Of a DNA stretch of 64,000 nt, positions 22,446 to 34,982 are shown piece after piece. Made by a program: the position numbers and the translations under genes. Numbering within the stretch: the stretch's first letter is position 1; each line of letters starts with the position of its first letter. Under the pieces are notes generated by a model. It saw only the letters and a list, made by a program, of their open reading frames with translations. It had not been told where the DNA came from and did no database searches. Source of the DNA: Neospora caninum Liverpool (taxonomy: Eukaryota; Apicomplexa; Conoidasida; Eucoccidiorida; Sarcocystidae). The DNA lies in NCBI RefSeq assembly GCF_000208865.1, contig NC_018394.1, positions 3,227,797-3,291,796 on the forward strand, written 5' to 3'.

Positions 22446-25049
22446 TGCTTTCAGTCTTATGTGCTGGGGTATGGGGGAGTGGCGATGCGGCTCTTCCCGA
22501 ATCCGCGAGTGACAACTCTCTTTTTGTCTTGCCTCCCTTCCGTGTGTGCATTCCCTCATGCTGGAAACGAAACGCTCCGCTCATAGGGTGGGAAAGACGC
22601 GCCTGCAGAGCTCGTTCAACGACGAAAACGGCAGGAGTCGAGTCGCCTGCCAGCGGCTGCTCACAGAGTCGGGGCAACTCCGCGTGTGATCCCGTAAGCT
22701 ATTCGTTGTTCCTAGGTAGTGTCCCAGCATGAGGCGAATGGTGTGCCCCAAGAGCCTTTATACGAGGTACGCTAGACAGACGCTGTCTTTCGACGAGCTA
22801 CGAGTCGTAGGTGCGGACGAAATAGGTGACGCGTCGGGTACGCAAAAAGAAGGGATCGTGCTGCGTGCCTCACTGGAAAGTTGGTCGCCGTCAATAAGCC
22901 GCTGCTCGAGGGCTTTCGCCAACAGCGGAGCCAGCGTGCTGTCGCCCATGGCGCGAAACAGCGTTGTTTCTTCGCCAGAGGGATGTTGTGGCGAAGGCGA
23001 AAACACCGCCAAGGCGTGTCAACTGAAAGTCAACTGGTGTGCAAAGTGGAGGAGTGCGAGGGTTGCAACTGAAACAAGGGAAAGCCACGGACGAACTGGA
23101 CGTCAACAGAGGTCAGAGAGAGACGGCCCTCTGGGGGAAAAATGTCCACCAACATTCAGGAGTGGAGCAAGAACACTCTTCCCCGGACGGTTGCTCACCA
23201 ATGTCAACGGGAAAAAATCCGGGAGAGAAAATCATCTTTAAAGGCAAGAGGAACACCAAAACATGGTCTACGCTAACATGTGCTGTTCAAAGAGAATCCG
23301 GTGAGCAAAAGCCAAGCACACCGAGGCGATACACATTGCAGAACGGGAATTCTGAGGAAGAGGGACGGACCCCCAATCCACCACAGCTACAAGCCAGATA
23401 CAGAGTGTATACCGTGTGAAAAACTCAACGGCATTTCTTTAAAAACACACACGAAGATGGTCGACGTATACGCATGTATCTTGGAAATTGTTCCAACTAG
23501 CAAGACATGCAGGGGAGGTGGGGGGTTCCCAGGGACTGCGTTGCACAGCCCCCTCCCAACTGTTGGAGGGACTCACCAGCACGTTTTCTGTGGGCTGGTT
23601 GGACTTTTGCCTAAACTGATTCAAGCCTGTGTTTTTTTAGGAAACCATGTATCACGCTTGAGCGTGTTCCCCGATGAGTGAAGCAGCAGACTACCAAAAC
23701 CACGGCCCTTAGTTTCTGAGGCGAGAGAGCTACACCAGGAGAAGAAAATTACCTCGCGTCCACGAACCCCGAGTAGTCGACTCGGACCGCAGACGGTGCC
23801 TCAGAGATTGTTCGTTAAAAAGACCAAACATGCAGTGAGGTTGTTCGGCAGACAAAGGCCGGAAAACCCTACGAGCTTTTACCAAACGTGTGTCTGTTCT
23901 CAGACCTCTTCTGTTGTAAGGAAAATCCGTTAGTGTTTCTCACTCTCCCCCGTGTGTCGAGTCTTGGCTGCCCGGGCGTAGAGGCGCATCACGAGAGCAA
24001 CGCCGGAAGAGAGCGCGCGGGGGGCTTTGGTTTTCCAGATACTGTCGCGCCTTCCACATGTTCCACTTGCTGGGAGTTCAGCCGCCCCTAATTTTAGAGG
24101 ACCCCTGAAACAAGATTTTTCGCGATGCAAAAATAGATACTTCTCTCTGCCGTCTCATTTGGCCACGCATCAGAGCTACGTACGGCGTTCCTACCACCCC
24201 GTTGGTGGGTACACCCGGAAGGGTGCATACAATCGACCAGCCGACCCTCCTTTTGTTTCTTCTCCTTCACATTCCGCAAGTTTTCTCTGACTCGTGTTCG
24301 GCACTAGTGGGGTTTTTGAAGTGTGTCATATGAGTGTAAAAAGTCCGTGCGGCGGAAGAGAGTTTTCCCCGCGCAGTACGTGCACCGGAGACATCCGTCT
24401 CTGAAAGGCGAGCTGAGCCGGTGCCTGCGAGGGTTGAAGGATCTCTCCCATCTTGACGGAAAAACGCGGTGAAGAAGAGCGCCTCTCGGCCGCTGTGAAA
24501 GGTTATGGCGAGAGCTATGGGAACGCGTGTCCTGCGCGACTCTCCTTCCTCGCGACTCTCTTCCGATCCCAGTCATCCGCCCCGCGCAGGTTCGGAAAAC
24601 GGCGTGGCGGCTAGCTGGAGACGCGCGATATTCGCCACGCGAGAGCGCGATGGTTCGTGGGAAACACCGGGAGTCAGGAAACGGTCCGCACGGGCAACGG
24701 CACGTTTGAGGGCAAGCGTGAATCCTCTACGACCGACCGTGGGTTTATTTCAGAATAAAATCTTCACCGAAAACGTCAAATGGTAACTTCACCTCAAATT
24801 ACATCCAGGTTATATTTCTACAGGTTCATCGTAGGGCATCCGTTGATACCGGGCGGAGTCTGTAGGTTTTACGCCGTCACCGAGGACAATCGATTTCACG
24901 GTGCCACGGTACCGAACGGGTGGCGTACGACGACAGAGCGTTTGACGCCGCTTTTGATTTCGTGTACACATTCAAATCGCCAACTTGTGGGCGGAACAAA
25001 ACCATAAAAGGTTGTTTCAGTCTCAAGTCGTCAATTCGTCTCCGTCAAA
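22358..25049. other. divergent intergenic region (BRCT gene / 25-kb gene)
   Basis: Should hold both promoters. The one possible coding segment is 22949..22758 on the minus strand, starting MGDSTLAPLLAKALEQRL with a good ATG context. Its best donor is out of phase with the next BRCT exon acceptor, so I left it out. The rest has only short unsupported ORFs. Confidence 0.5.
22409..22443. repeat. (TA)17 microsatellite
   Basis: Uninterrupted run 52-86 bp upstream of the proposed BRCT-gene ATG on the minus strand, in its 5' UTR/promoter or first intron. Confidence 0.97.
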
Positions 25050-26625
25050 ATGTCGCGGTCCAACATGAGCAGTCCCCGTGGTTCGACGCACGGCCAGCCC
25101 GAGTCGGGGGGGTTCAGATTGCACGAAGCGGAGGCGCCGGCGCAGAAGCGTCCCTCGCTGATGGTAGAAGGAAAGCCACACTCGCGGAAACTCAGCGTTG
25201 GTTTTGCCGACTCATTTGAACCCACGCATGAGTTGAAGGAGCAACAAGACTCTCGCAGAAGACGAATCCCATCCCACGAATCCAATGTGGCCTCTCGCAC
25301 GGCTTCGATTTCGAGTGCCGGGAACCCGTCAAGAAACGGTAAGGTGTGAAGGGAGCGGGTTCCTTCGTAGATAATAAAATGATGGCGTCAATCTGGAATT
25401 CAAGGCACCGCAGTGACATGTTTTGTCACTCTGAGAGGGGGAGACCAATGCAGATGTATGCTTTCCGCTGTGACTATGGGCTATAACTGGCTTGGACAAG
25501 AGGGCAAGGCCTCGTGACGGCTAAGGACTTTGGGAGGGTGGGTCCCATCATATTTCAATCTCGAACGGCAATGCGAAATCATAGAAAACGATATGCTCGG
25601 AACCTATGGGTTTCTGATAGCTTTTAGTCTGCGATAGATACTACGGGGCTCTTGTGCGAAGCAGCGCGTCCAGTACGCGACAACGACATGTTGGTTGTGG
25701 TAGTGAAGCGAAGCATTCCTACTCGTTTGGCAACATAGAAGTGAGCAACGGCTTCAGCAAGGCGTCTGGGTCTCGTAGGGTCCGCCTCATTTTGTCGCTG
25801 ACCACTCGTGTGTTGGAGAGTCGGTTGCAGCAGCCACTGCCTGCATGCGGGGTATCTTGTGCATGATTTGCTTTTCAGAGGTATCTTGTGCATGATTTGC
25901 TTTCAGGCAGCGCAGGTTTTAGTTTCGTCCGAAGGCTTACCTCATATCTCTACGGCATTCCATTGGGATTCTTCCAGAGCCGCGCTGAATTGCGGACATG
26001 GGGGGAGGAGAAGTTGACTGACCCCTCCGTGCAGCCGTACTCGCAGCGTCCTATGATAACTCCATTTCATCAAACACTTCCAGGATATGGCAAGGATGCG
26101 GTCATGCCATTGAGAAGGGAACTGATGGGGAAACAGCCAGGTCCATTCTACACACTGGCACCCAAAGGTGGCTTTGTTTACAATCCGCACCACCCGAATA
26201 TGGACTTCTCCAGAGTACAAATTGAGTATCCAACACGCACTGGCGATTTCAAGCCCCCTATGTATGAGTGGACGTCCATGCCTGAATTTAAAATGACGGA
26301 TCGTCCCTACACGGTAAGTGTGATAATTCGGACTAGTAGTGGAAGTGGCGAAGTGGTTCACGGTCACACATACTTTGGCGTGTTGCGTAGGGCAAAGTAA
26401 ATTGCTTGGCGGTAAATCGATGGATATATGCATTGTTCAGTGAGCGTTCATTCTTTCTCTGTGTTTGTTTTGCAGAGCGCACGATTGCTGCCAGCAAATC
26501 CTGCCACAATGTATGTTTCGGGAAATTACATGACTGCCTACCCGTATGGAGTTCCAGCAGTGGAGGAAAATGAGGGAGGCGTGCGCGTGCCTCCAAGTTC
26601 ACGTCGGTGCCGATTCCTTTGCTAA
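25050..26625 (+). CDS. Pro/Tyr-rich coccidian protein with C-terminal Cys tail
   Basis: Exons 25050..25338, 25907..26313, 26476..26625, GT-AG and phase-matched; 281 residues. The ATG has a favourable context (gtcaaaATG). I do not recognise a family. The N-terminal 100 residues are Ser/Arg-rich and probably disordered. The middle and end are rich in Pro, Tyr, Phe and Gly with short spaced motifs (PGPFYTLAPKGGFVYNP, DFKPPMYEWTSMPEF, YMTAYPYGVPAVEE), and the protein ends RRCRFLC. There is no signal peptide or membrane segment. The composition recalls apicomplexan inner-membrane-complex/cytoskeleton proteins, and the two terminal Cys could be lipidated; both are inference. The second exon's acceptor lies in a tandemly duplicated 3' splice site, where only the downstream copy keeps the frame open. 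Confidence 0.7.
25851..25906 (+). repeat. tandem duplication of a 3' splice site
   Basis: Copy 1 is 25851-25878 and copy 2 is 25880-25906; both read ggtatcttgtgcatgatttg followed by a T-rich run and cag. They differ by one T. The exon starts after copy 2. Using copy 1 would add a short segment with an immediate in-frame TGA. Confidence 0.9.
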
Positions 26626-28036
26626 AGATCCCCGCCAAGACGGGATTTTGAGAGTTGACACGAAATCGGCTCCAACAAGGTATTCACCAGGTAGACAATC
26701 TTCAATTTGTTCTTTCCGTGCTGCCGTGTCTGGGTCTGCAATATGCCAGAGGCAGCAGCATGGGCTAGATCTGTTGGGATCAACTGTCGGCGCTCTTTTT
26801 ACAGGTATTTATTCCCTTGGTGCATGTTTTGCCAGGTTGTGGTTCCGTGATGGGGCATGGCGTCGCTGTATGAGATGGCTGTTCTTACAGTAGCGTGCAT
26901 CATCCGAGAGGTATGAACTTTTTTCTGTAGCTCCGAACATAATGGGGCAATAGGTATAACGAATTGCAACCGAACAGTAGAGGTACTCAACCAACTAACA
27001 CTGTACGGCTACTGTGACCTAGCATCAGGACAAGCAACAACAACACACGGGACCTCCATTTGTGGGCTAATCGTGTAGTAGCCCGCCCGCTCTGGCTGGT
27101 ACGACCAAGGGCCAGAACTGTCGCATGTAATCTAACGTAGACACGCACACACCAATTTATATGCCTCAAAAGAAGTGTGAATAAACGGATACACCGAGAG
27201 AATGGATCCACTCCAGAGCGGCACGTAACCGGACCTGAGGTGGAAAGTAATTTCCATCTTCTCGACATGTCTGCAGGCTTTTTTGACGGGGCGGGGACCA
27301 TAGATTAACTAACTTCTTTTGTTTCTGACGCGTCACTGTGGATTGATTGCTTTTCTAGTGAACAAGTAATGTAGAAGGAACACCTCCCGTAAGTGTGTGA
27401 GTTGCCGCCAGCTGTGTGTATAGAGAAAAATAAGGTACGCACTAGTTTTGCAGCATAGCCAGCACAAATGCGGACCCCCATAATCAGGCCAGCTCAACAC
27501 AGGGCAACGTTTCTTGTTCGGCCGACCGAAGTGAAAATAGCAGAAGGCAGTGTTTACGAAGGTTAGAGAAGATCAGCCCAACGTTGTGCAAGCCCCATTT
27601 CGACAAGCCGCTGCTCAGCCAACCAATTTCCTTTTTCTCCGAACATCCGCATAAAAACTTGAGCGCCAACGGCCTCTAAAGAAAAACCCGCCTACTGAAT
27701 CGCGAGCTCTCTGGTTCGACAGTGCGTGTGAATATTTGTTGTGAAAGTAGTTCAAGCTATGTTGAACCAGCCAGGTAGCCACACATCCATCCGAACGAAC
27801 GATAATTGATGGAGGGGATGCGTTACCTTGCACGAAGTAACTCAGCCCGACATAGCCTCTTGTACAACGCCTAAAAGTCATGCGGACGTCTACGTCGTGT
27901 CTCGACTGCGAAGGAAAAGACCCCATTGCATTGGCGAGTGGCCCTCCTCCCGGATACTAGCACCAGAACACCCGGCGAAAAGTAGTTGCTGGTTAGCAGA
28001 GGCTAAATACCCCTAACAAGAAGATATCCACTTCCT
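26626..28036. other. convergent intergenic region
   Basis: Between the 25-kb gene (+) and the 28-kb gene (-). Contains 3' UTR sequence and unsupported small ORFs; nothing recognised. Confidence 0.6.
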
Positions 28037-30898
28037 TCACGCAGAATCATCCGCAACAATAAATAAAACTCGTAACTTCGACACGGTGCTTCTGCGGAAC
28101 TGCTCAATAGCCGAGGCGGCGGCACTCTCGATTCGCTTCCAAAGATTCGCCCTCCTTTTGTTATTTGCTTGCTCCTCGATATCCACTGTCTTCATCCTCC
28201 CAATGAAAGTGGCTGCCTCTCCTACAAGTCCGGAAAGAAATGCCCAGAAACCAATACCTTCCGCAAGGCCTCCAGCTGTCGCCCGTGGGTTTCGCTGCCT
28301 TACCTTCCAAATGCCAACCATGTTAGATGGACGTGCCATACGAATTATGTCACTTAGAGCAGATTTCTGCTTGAGCTTGAACTGGTATTCGAGTAGTTGT
28401 GGAAGAGAATTATCCAGTGCCCTTCGGAGTTTCCGGGGCTGCCTTGATCCCCAAATCATGCTACCAATGCCTACAGCTGCTACCGCTGTGGAAACCCATG
28501 CGGCAGTGGCAAATTGATTACCTCGTTTCCGTATATTGAGCCGGTGTTCCTCGAAAAGTTCTGTCGAGCACGATAACGGCGCACACACATACACACAGGG
28601 AACCGCCACTGCTGTTCCCACGGCCCGAATGCGGATGACACATGTGCTAGTTCGCAGGGCCACTTGCTGTGACTGACAGAACAATTCAACATAAAACCAA
28701 CACTCAAGCCAGAGCTATGAAGGAAGCAGAGCAGGAACCAACCGTAAAGCACATATTTGAAACGGTGCTTTTGCTCCCCTGGTAAACGAAGTTGTAGCTC
28801 CCCAATACACTTACTTAGTTTTTCCTCTAGCCGATCGAAAATTGGGCAGTTGAAGTGAATCTTCTCCGTGTTCTCTTCTCGCGAAAGGACACACACCGTT
28901 TCACGAAGCATCCCCGCCACTACCGCTAAATGGTACGGTTGTCTAACGTCTACATCCACTTCAAACAAAAACTTCTCAACCTGAAGGTTGTCCTCCTCCT
29001 GCTCGAAAATTTCCATGTCGAAGTCTACTTCCCCACTGTTTGAGTCACCTTGCGTCTCGGAGGCCAGCGACTGCCTTTCGGCGAGCCATGGGACAGTGAC
29101 AGAGAGAGTAAGAAGCAGTGCGTATGAATTCGCGCCGTCGTGTTGCCCGGTAGATAGAGGGATCAAATCCGTGACTTTAACGCGTTTATCCCACGGACCT
29201 TTCCTGAATTCTTCAACATCGCAGCCGACAAAAAGCCCCTCGAGTCTAACATAGACCGTCGTAAACCTCGGAAATTGCCTCACAGCTAGAATCTGTACCC
29301 AAATTATGACACGGCCGTATTCATGTAATGGCATATTAGGAAATGATTCAGAATTGGAGGCCAGAGAGAACGTCTGCTTGAACGGCATTTGACTACGCCT
29401 CGTATTCTGAAGTATATTGACGCGGGGCAGCAAGTCAATGTTCGTTTCACTACTGAATTGCTTGTATGCTCACTGAATGCAAATACCCAAGCGTGACAAT
29501 ACATTACTGCTTCTTACTTGTGCATGCACCAGAGTAGTGCATAATCAATGCAACAAGTCGCGCCTTTCACAGGAGGAGGCTTGTGTCAAGGCGTGGCATG
29601 TACTGTGCTCCTCAGAATCGTTTCCTCAACACTAATAAGCAACACAACCGAAAGATACAAGTATGTCAAATAACAAATGTCCGTGATACAAAATCTCAAA
29701 CTTCACTCTGCAGAAAGTCCTTCAGTGAAACCAAGCGAATTAAGCAGACATTGCGAAACACGGGCTCACCTGGGTATCTGATGGTAGCCCCCTCCGGCCA
29801 CATCGTTGGGAACTGACGCGTCGTCATGCAAACCAAATAAGCCTGGCTTCTCTTATCCCATCCCGAAGGATCCATGGAATCACTGGTTATCGATTCAGCA
29901 AAGATTGTAAAAGGGGATTCAGAGCTCCTCGCGAACGACACTGCGCGAGGAAATGCCAGAGTAAGGAGGTGCCGCCCAGCGAATTCGTGGACTTTCTCCA
30001 CGCGGACGGAGGCGCTTTCGAATTCTGTAACAACAAAGAGACCGCAGTAGCAAGGGAGGTTGAAAAATGAGATACTCACCAATCCGGCGACCAGCCTCTT
30101 CACTGGAATCCCACGGCGTGCTCGATGTGCCGGCGATCCGTCCGTAAAGTCCACAAAGACTACCGAAAAAGATTCAGGAAGCACCTCCAAGACGACAGAG
30201 AAACCTGAATATCCAAGGTTCGACCACAACCTGAGGGCTCAGGAGACGAGGTTCGACCACAACCTGAGGGCTCAGGAGACGAGGTTCGACCACAACCTGA
30301 GGGCTCAGGAGACGAGGTTCGACCACAACCTGAGGGCTCAGGAGACGAGGGGCTTGATATGCAAGCTCTTGGACCACTCCTCAAACGGCAGCGTCGGCAC
30401 CGGTCGCAGAGGAAACCAACGTGGACGCTCACCTCGAAGGCAGATGCCGTCGCGATTCAACAAAACGCGAGGGCGATGTGAGACCTTCACATACTCTATG
30501 GATGGGAAGATGATAGACTGTAGAAGGGAATTCCCCTCAGCCACACCAGTGGGGTCTTCGACCAAGGCCATATTAGGGACTCTGACTACCGGCCTGATAA
30601 CGTGAAAACGATCGAGAAATCCATCATTAGTCGTGCTCTTGAGATCTGTTCTGCTCAAAAGTCCACTCGTGCTGGTCGTTGCGATAATGTAAGAAGGTGC
30701 GCCCACGCTGTCCACGTGTGGATCAGACGATGAATTCTCCACCTTTGTTGACTCATCGGATGGTGCTCCGGCTGTCGGTGACGCTTCTTGAGCGGAACTT
30801 GCATAGTTGCGGAAACAAACGACGAAAATGAAGCAGCACAAAAGGCGGGCCAAGGGCTGCTGGCAGGGAGTTTGGCTGTTTCTGAAAAGCCCGTACAT
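28037..30898 (-). CDS. secretory/membrane protein of unknown family
   Basis: Coding segments 30898..30433, 30204..29770, about 29433..28743 and 28560..28037. The ATG at 30898 begins a protein with a hydrophobic N-terminal segment (LARLLCCFIFVVCF) followed by Ala/Ser, consistent with a signal peptide or anchor. The middle looks beta-rich (FSVVLEVLPESFSVVFVDF; YGRVIIWVQILAVRQF), then an acidic stretch (DFDMEIFEQEEDNLQ). The last exon carries one clear membrane helix (ATAAWVSTAVAAVGIGSMIW), a Gly-rich hydrophobic segment and a basic helix ending FIVADDSA. Junctions 1-2 and 3-4 agree in phase. Junction 2-3 does not with the strong donor at 29769, so a small exon or frame disruption is missing. 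I do not recognise the family. The 33-bp minisatellite lies in intron 1. An organelle or secretory location is inferred only from the hydrophobic segments. Confidence 0.55.
30217..30348. repeat. 33-bp x 4 minisatellite
   Basis: Four identical head-to-tail units starting ggttcgaccacaacctgagg, at 30217, 30250, 30283 and 30316. The length is a multiple of three, so two minus-strand frames and one plus-strand frame stay open and translate to an 11-residue repeat. The favoured gene model puts it in intron 1 of the minus-strand secretory gene. Confidence 0.95.
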
Positions 30899-33800
30899 CG
30901 TGGTGTGCAATCGACTGCGGGAATAGGAACAGACTAACAACCCGCAACATGTGAGCCCCCACTTGAGACTGACCCCTCCTCAATCCGTCGCCGTGTCACC
31001 AAAAACCGAGCACACTAAAAGAAATGAGCATTCAACTACGGAAACATGAATACCGACACATTTCATCCACGCGGTGGGAAGGATGCACGGCAACTTTATT
31101 GACTCCACGAATTCGACGAATTCAACGAAATTTTGACAGTGAGTGGGCCCTGACTATGCCCACCAATTAGCTCGATTGACAGAAGAACGCAAGCACATAG
31201 CTCGCAGCTTTCCATCGAGAAAACGTGAGCGAGTCGTCGAGAGAGATACCAGTCGGCGGCGATGCCCCCATTCGAATGGCCCAAGCGTACGGTCGTGATA
31301 ACGCAATGCGACGGCTTCCACCAGTATCAGCAGCGTGAGAGAGTGAGTTTGTCGTCTGCTGGTGAAACATCATGAATCTGAGTTTCTAAAGACCTTCGGC
31401 GAACTTGTTCTGTTTCCCCATCTTGCGGACGGCTAAATAACTCGCATCGCTACCCTCTTCGACCTGCTTCCTGGTCTAGCTGCAACTACTCACGGTCGAC
31501 GTACCAGCAACGTACAGAGGAGAGGTAGCTTATTTAATGGATCAGATAATAGAGACGCACGGGGTGCGTGTGTTCGACAACTACGCCCTCTCTCGAGGCT
31601 GAGGATACAACCGAAGATATTTATTGAGATCGACCCAGGCATTTGCTGTGGCTTTTAATCGAAGAAATCCCCTTGAGTTCGATTTCTAGACAACCTATGT
31701 TTAATTTCATAAATAAAAGCAATTGTATCCACTGAGAACCTCAAGGTATAATATCGGCGTGTCACGATTCGGGTATTCCAATTTCGAATCTCAGATAATC
31801 GTTGATCAATCCGAGATATCGTCTAATGGTACGGAAAAACACAGCTTTGTGCAGTTTCGAATCCTGCCAGGATTAATGAGGTAAATATGCGCATGTGGCG
31901 AAAAAAAACTTGTTGCTATTGGTGGTTCCGTGTTATTGGGGCAGTAGTTGGGGGCCTGGTTAGGTAGGCAGCATTTGGTAGGCTGAGGGTGAGAGCTCAG
32001 GGACGTTCAACAAAAAGTTGTCACTGACTCTCTAGCAGGAACATTGGAGAGGATACAACGCTGAAACATTGCTTCTACCTGTACTGGTGCCTCTGTATTC
32101 CTCCTTTTTCCTTTTTGGTTTCGGTGAATCGATCCGTACCTCTCTCGTGATTAAAGCAACAAAAACAGCCCCCTACTACCTGGCGATGAGCCTGATAAAA
32201 CAACAAACAAGCTTGAGGACATTTCCCAAGTTGGTATACAGTATCCGCAGGAGACTGTCAGTTCATTCCATGTCTTTCCTGTCGAGTTACGTGGCGTCAT
32301 GCTTTTCGAGGAAACTGGCGATATAATCTTTTTGTGTCCGTCCCCCCGTTGGAGAGCCATTTGCTGACGGTCAAAGCCGCGTTTGACACGGGAGGCGCAT
32401 ACCCATGCGGCGGAGTGGCGTGGACTGATATCTTGTATCGCGATACAACAGTTTTCTGTACTCGCTGTCGTCCTTGGCGCTACTTCCACGTTTTTGTTGA
32501 AGCTAACGCGTAAACATTAGTAAGTCCTCGCGGAACGGGCAGCTTCCCTACCAGAACAAAATCCCGGTCAGCGCTGTGAAAAGAACCAAGAGATAGCCAT
32601 ACGAGTGAAGGCAGCCGCTGTATATACAGCATCACGCGCGTTCCGATCCTTGTTTCGAGACATATTTGGATTCCGTTTTAGCACCTCTAATTGCAAACGG
32701 AGGCTTCATATAAATGCAACGGGCCAGGTAACCACAGCTTTCATGTAGACGCACACAGAAGGAATTACTGAATCGGGTACAAGTTGGGTATTGCTTGCCG
32801 TACTCACTCCAACATAGCAGCCATCCGTCCCAGGGTTGGGTGCCAGTACAGCTGCTTAATGTAACCTGTGTCTTTTCTAGACCTGGAGTTAGGTGCCCTT
32901 ACTTTTTTTCGTCAGGTTATCTTCTGACTAGTCTTCATACGAGAAATCACAGCAGCTCGAGCACACGACATGGAGAGTGCCACGAGGAGAGTGAGGGGAC
33001 TTTTGACATGGAATCTTCTCATGTTGTATGTCTAAAGCAAACTTGCAGGGCATTCCTGATACCTCGTTTCACGGCTCCTCCACTAGCGTATTAATCCGTT
33101 ACCTCGTGAGGGTTTCAGTCCGTTTCATATTGCCGGTGCTCAGGTCGTCGGTGCCTTCATTCTATAATTTCGCGGAAGCTTGTCTCTGCCTCTTCGATGG
33201 CTCTCCCAAGTCATCCGAGAGACGCTCAACTGTATGCTGGAAGCTTGTATTAAATATCCTGGCGAGGTGCACAGTTCCGTTCTCCCATATCTCGGTGCTG
33301 GACAGGGAACTGTGCCTATGATGGGTTGCTGGAGCTCCTGGGATAAATTGTATCCCCTCGCAGTAGATCGTGGGAAGAGAATCCGTGGGGCATTCTGTCT
33401 ATCTATCTGAGTAACCGTAGAGCCAGTAAATTTATGCATGTACTCTCAGGTGTGCGCTTTAATTGTGCAGTCGTACGCTCCCCTCTCCTCTGTCGCAGGT
33501 ACGTGCTTTTCGCGCCGGTGACCTGGCAGCAAGCGTTTTTCAGCCTTGAGACGGCGGGCCGAACAAATCCCTCAAGATTCTCGACGATAGTTTTTCTGTA
33601 GGAGAACTCTTGTTTTGTCCCTCACTTTGTCAGTGCCAAGCGCCTCAGCTCAAGCATCTCTGTACAGGTCTTCTTTTTTGTCGTCGCTCGCCGGCGCCTA
33701 TGTGCGGTGTACCCCTGTCGATTTATGCTAGTCACCCGTTTACGTACTCCTGTTTCGGCTAGAGTGACCGAAAGCATTTAAAATCACCATCTGACAAATG

Positions 33801-34982
33801 CTCAAAATTCAGTCCGTTTCTGTACTGCAGTGTATCCTTGTGCGTTTCTTCCTGGTTCTTTTTCCATATACACCACAAAGAAACGTGTTCGTGGGGCCTT
33901 TCATTCCGTTGGAAAAGATCCGACGGACTTGAGAAAGGCAACCTCTTGGGGCGCTTTTCAGCGGAGGGGGGAGGGGGGAGGCGGTGGGGTTGGTGGTGGG
34001 TTTCCGGCAAAATATATTGAATACGCTCATAAATGCGTAGGGTGATTAATATCCTCTGCAAAGTGCTGAATCGTGGATATCTTAGGCGCATGGAGCCTAA
34101 TTTTCCCTGTTTCTTAGCCCGCATTGTTTAGTTGGCAGGTAACGCCCATGGTCTTGCGGAAATTCACAGGAGGCTCAATGGGAGGGCCCCGGCTGTGGTG
34201 GTACCCACCTCGAGACTGCGCGAAGAAACGCTCACACGCGGAAAAAGAACAGACCGTCTGCCTTGTCTTGACCGTGGCGGGTTCCCCGTTTCTTTGTTGT
34301 CGATGAGACACAGCATAAAAAAAGCCGAAGGATCGTTTCGCTTATAACTTCAGTGCACGGCACACAATGTCGCGGAGGAACGTCACTAGAGGACGTGGAG
34401 GGCATTCTTCGACACTACAACTCACGACCTCTCCCCTCTGTTCTCTCCTCTTCGCGAGTTTTCCCCTGTTGTTCGTTTATTCCGAGTGAATTTGAAATGG
34501 AGGTCTTGCCCTCTCAGGTTGAAACCTTTTCTGTGGTAGTTAACTGTAGAGCCACTGCTTCCAGTCGACTGGGACCACCATATCTACCGAGCTTTTTGCC
34601 CGTGCTTGAGACTCTGTGACGGACCGTTGCTACGACTTCGTAGAACTTTCTTTTGCGAGAAATTTTATCTGTCTCCCCGGGGAACTCCCGCAGTGAGGTT
34701 GCGTTTGCGCGGAGAGATGAATGCGAGCTATCTTCTCTCTAATTCCCTTTCCTGGAACCTCACAATCTCCCGGCTGTCCTGTTTCCGTGCATCGCTCCGT
34801 GCATCACAACGACGAGTTTTTCGCAGTAGAGAGAAGCTTCAGACTTTTTCCCTAGCAAATTACAGGTTCTCGTCTCCAGGCCGCCTCCCCAACACTTAAA
34901 GGGAGAAGCTGAAAAGGTATATCACTGCCCTGGACTCAGCGTTTCACGGGTCTTCACATTCGTACACTTCTTCGTTGGTACA
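30899..34982. other. long divergent intergenic region
   Basis: About 4.1 kb between the starts of the secretory gene (-) and the allantoicase-like gene (+). The 31.6-31.9 kb part is AT-rich. A G-rich tract lies at 33966-34000 (+). ORFs are short and show no coherent composition, and I find no gene. Confidence 0.55.

Noticed and set aside
22352..22732. plus-strand ORFs with Tyr-Ile runs around the TA repeat
   Set aside because: The run is a translated microsatellite with no gene-like sequence on either side.
22881..23072. plus-strand ORF with AVNKPLLEG, recalling a pseudouridine synthase motif
   Set aside because: No other family motifs, no upstream catalytic segment and no splice-linked exons; a chance match.
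29994..30080. possible 55-nt intron with gtgagt and ttacag in the secretory gene
   Set aside because: Splicing it would shift the frame, whereas reading through keeps the open frame continuous.
30060..30605. 181-codon plus-strand ORF containing the 33-bp repeat
   Set aside because: Opened by the repeat length being a multiple of three. The minus strand has linked, phase-matched exons with a signal peptide.
31808..31874. tRNA-like stretch with A-box-like and TTCGAATC B-box sequences
   Set aside because: Only 5 of 7 acceptor pairs form, the T-stem closing pair is mismatched, and no seven-base anticodon loop can be drawn. At most a pseudo-tRNA or chance match.
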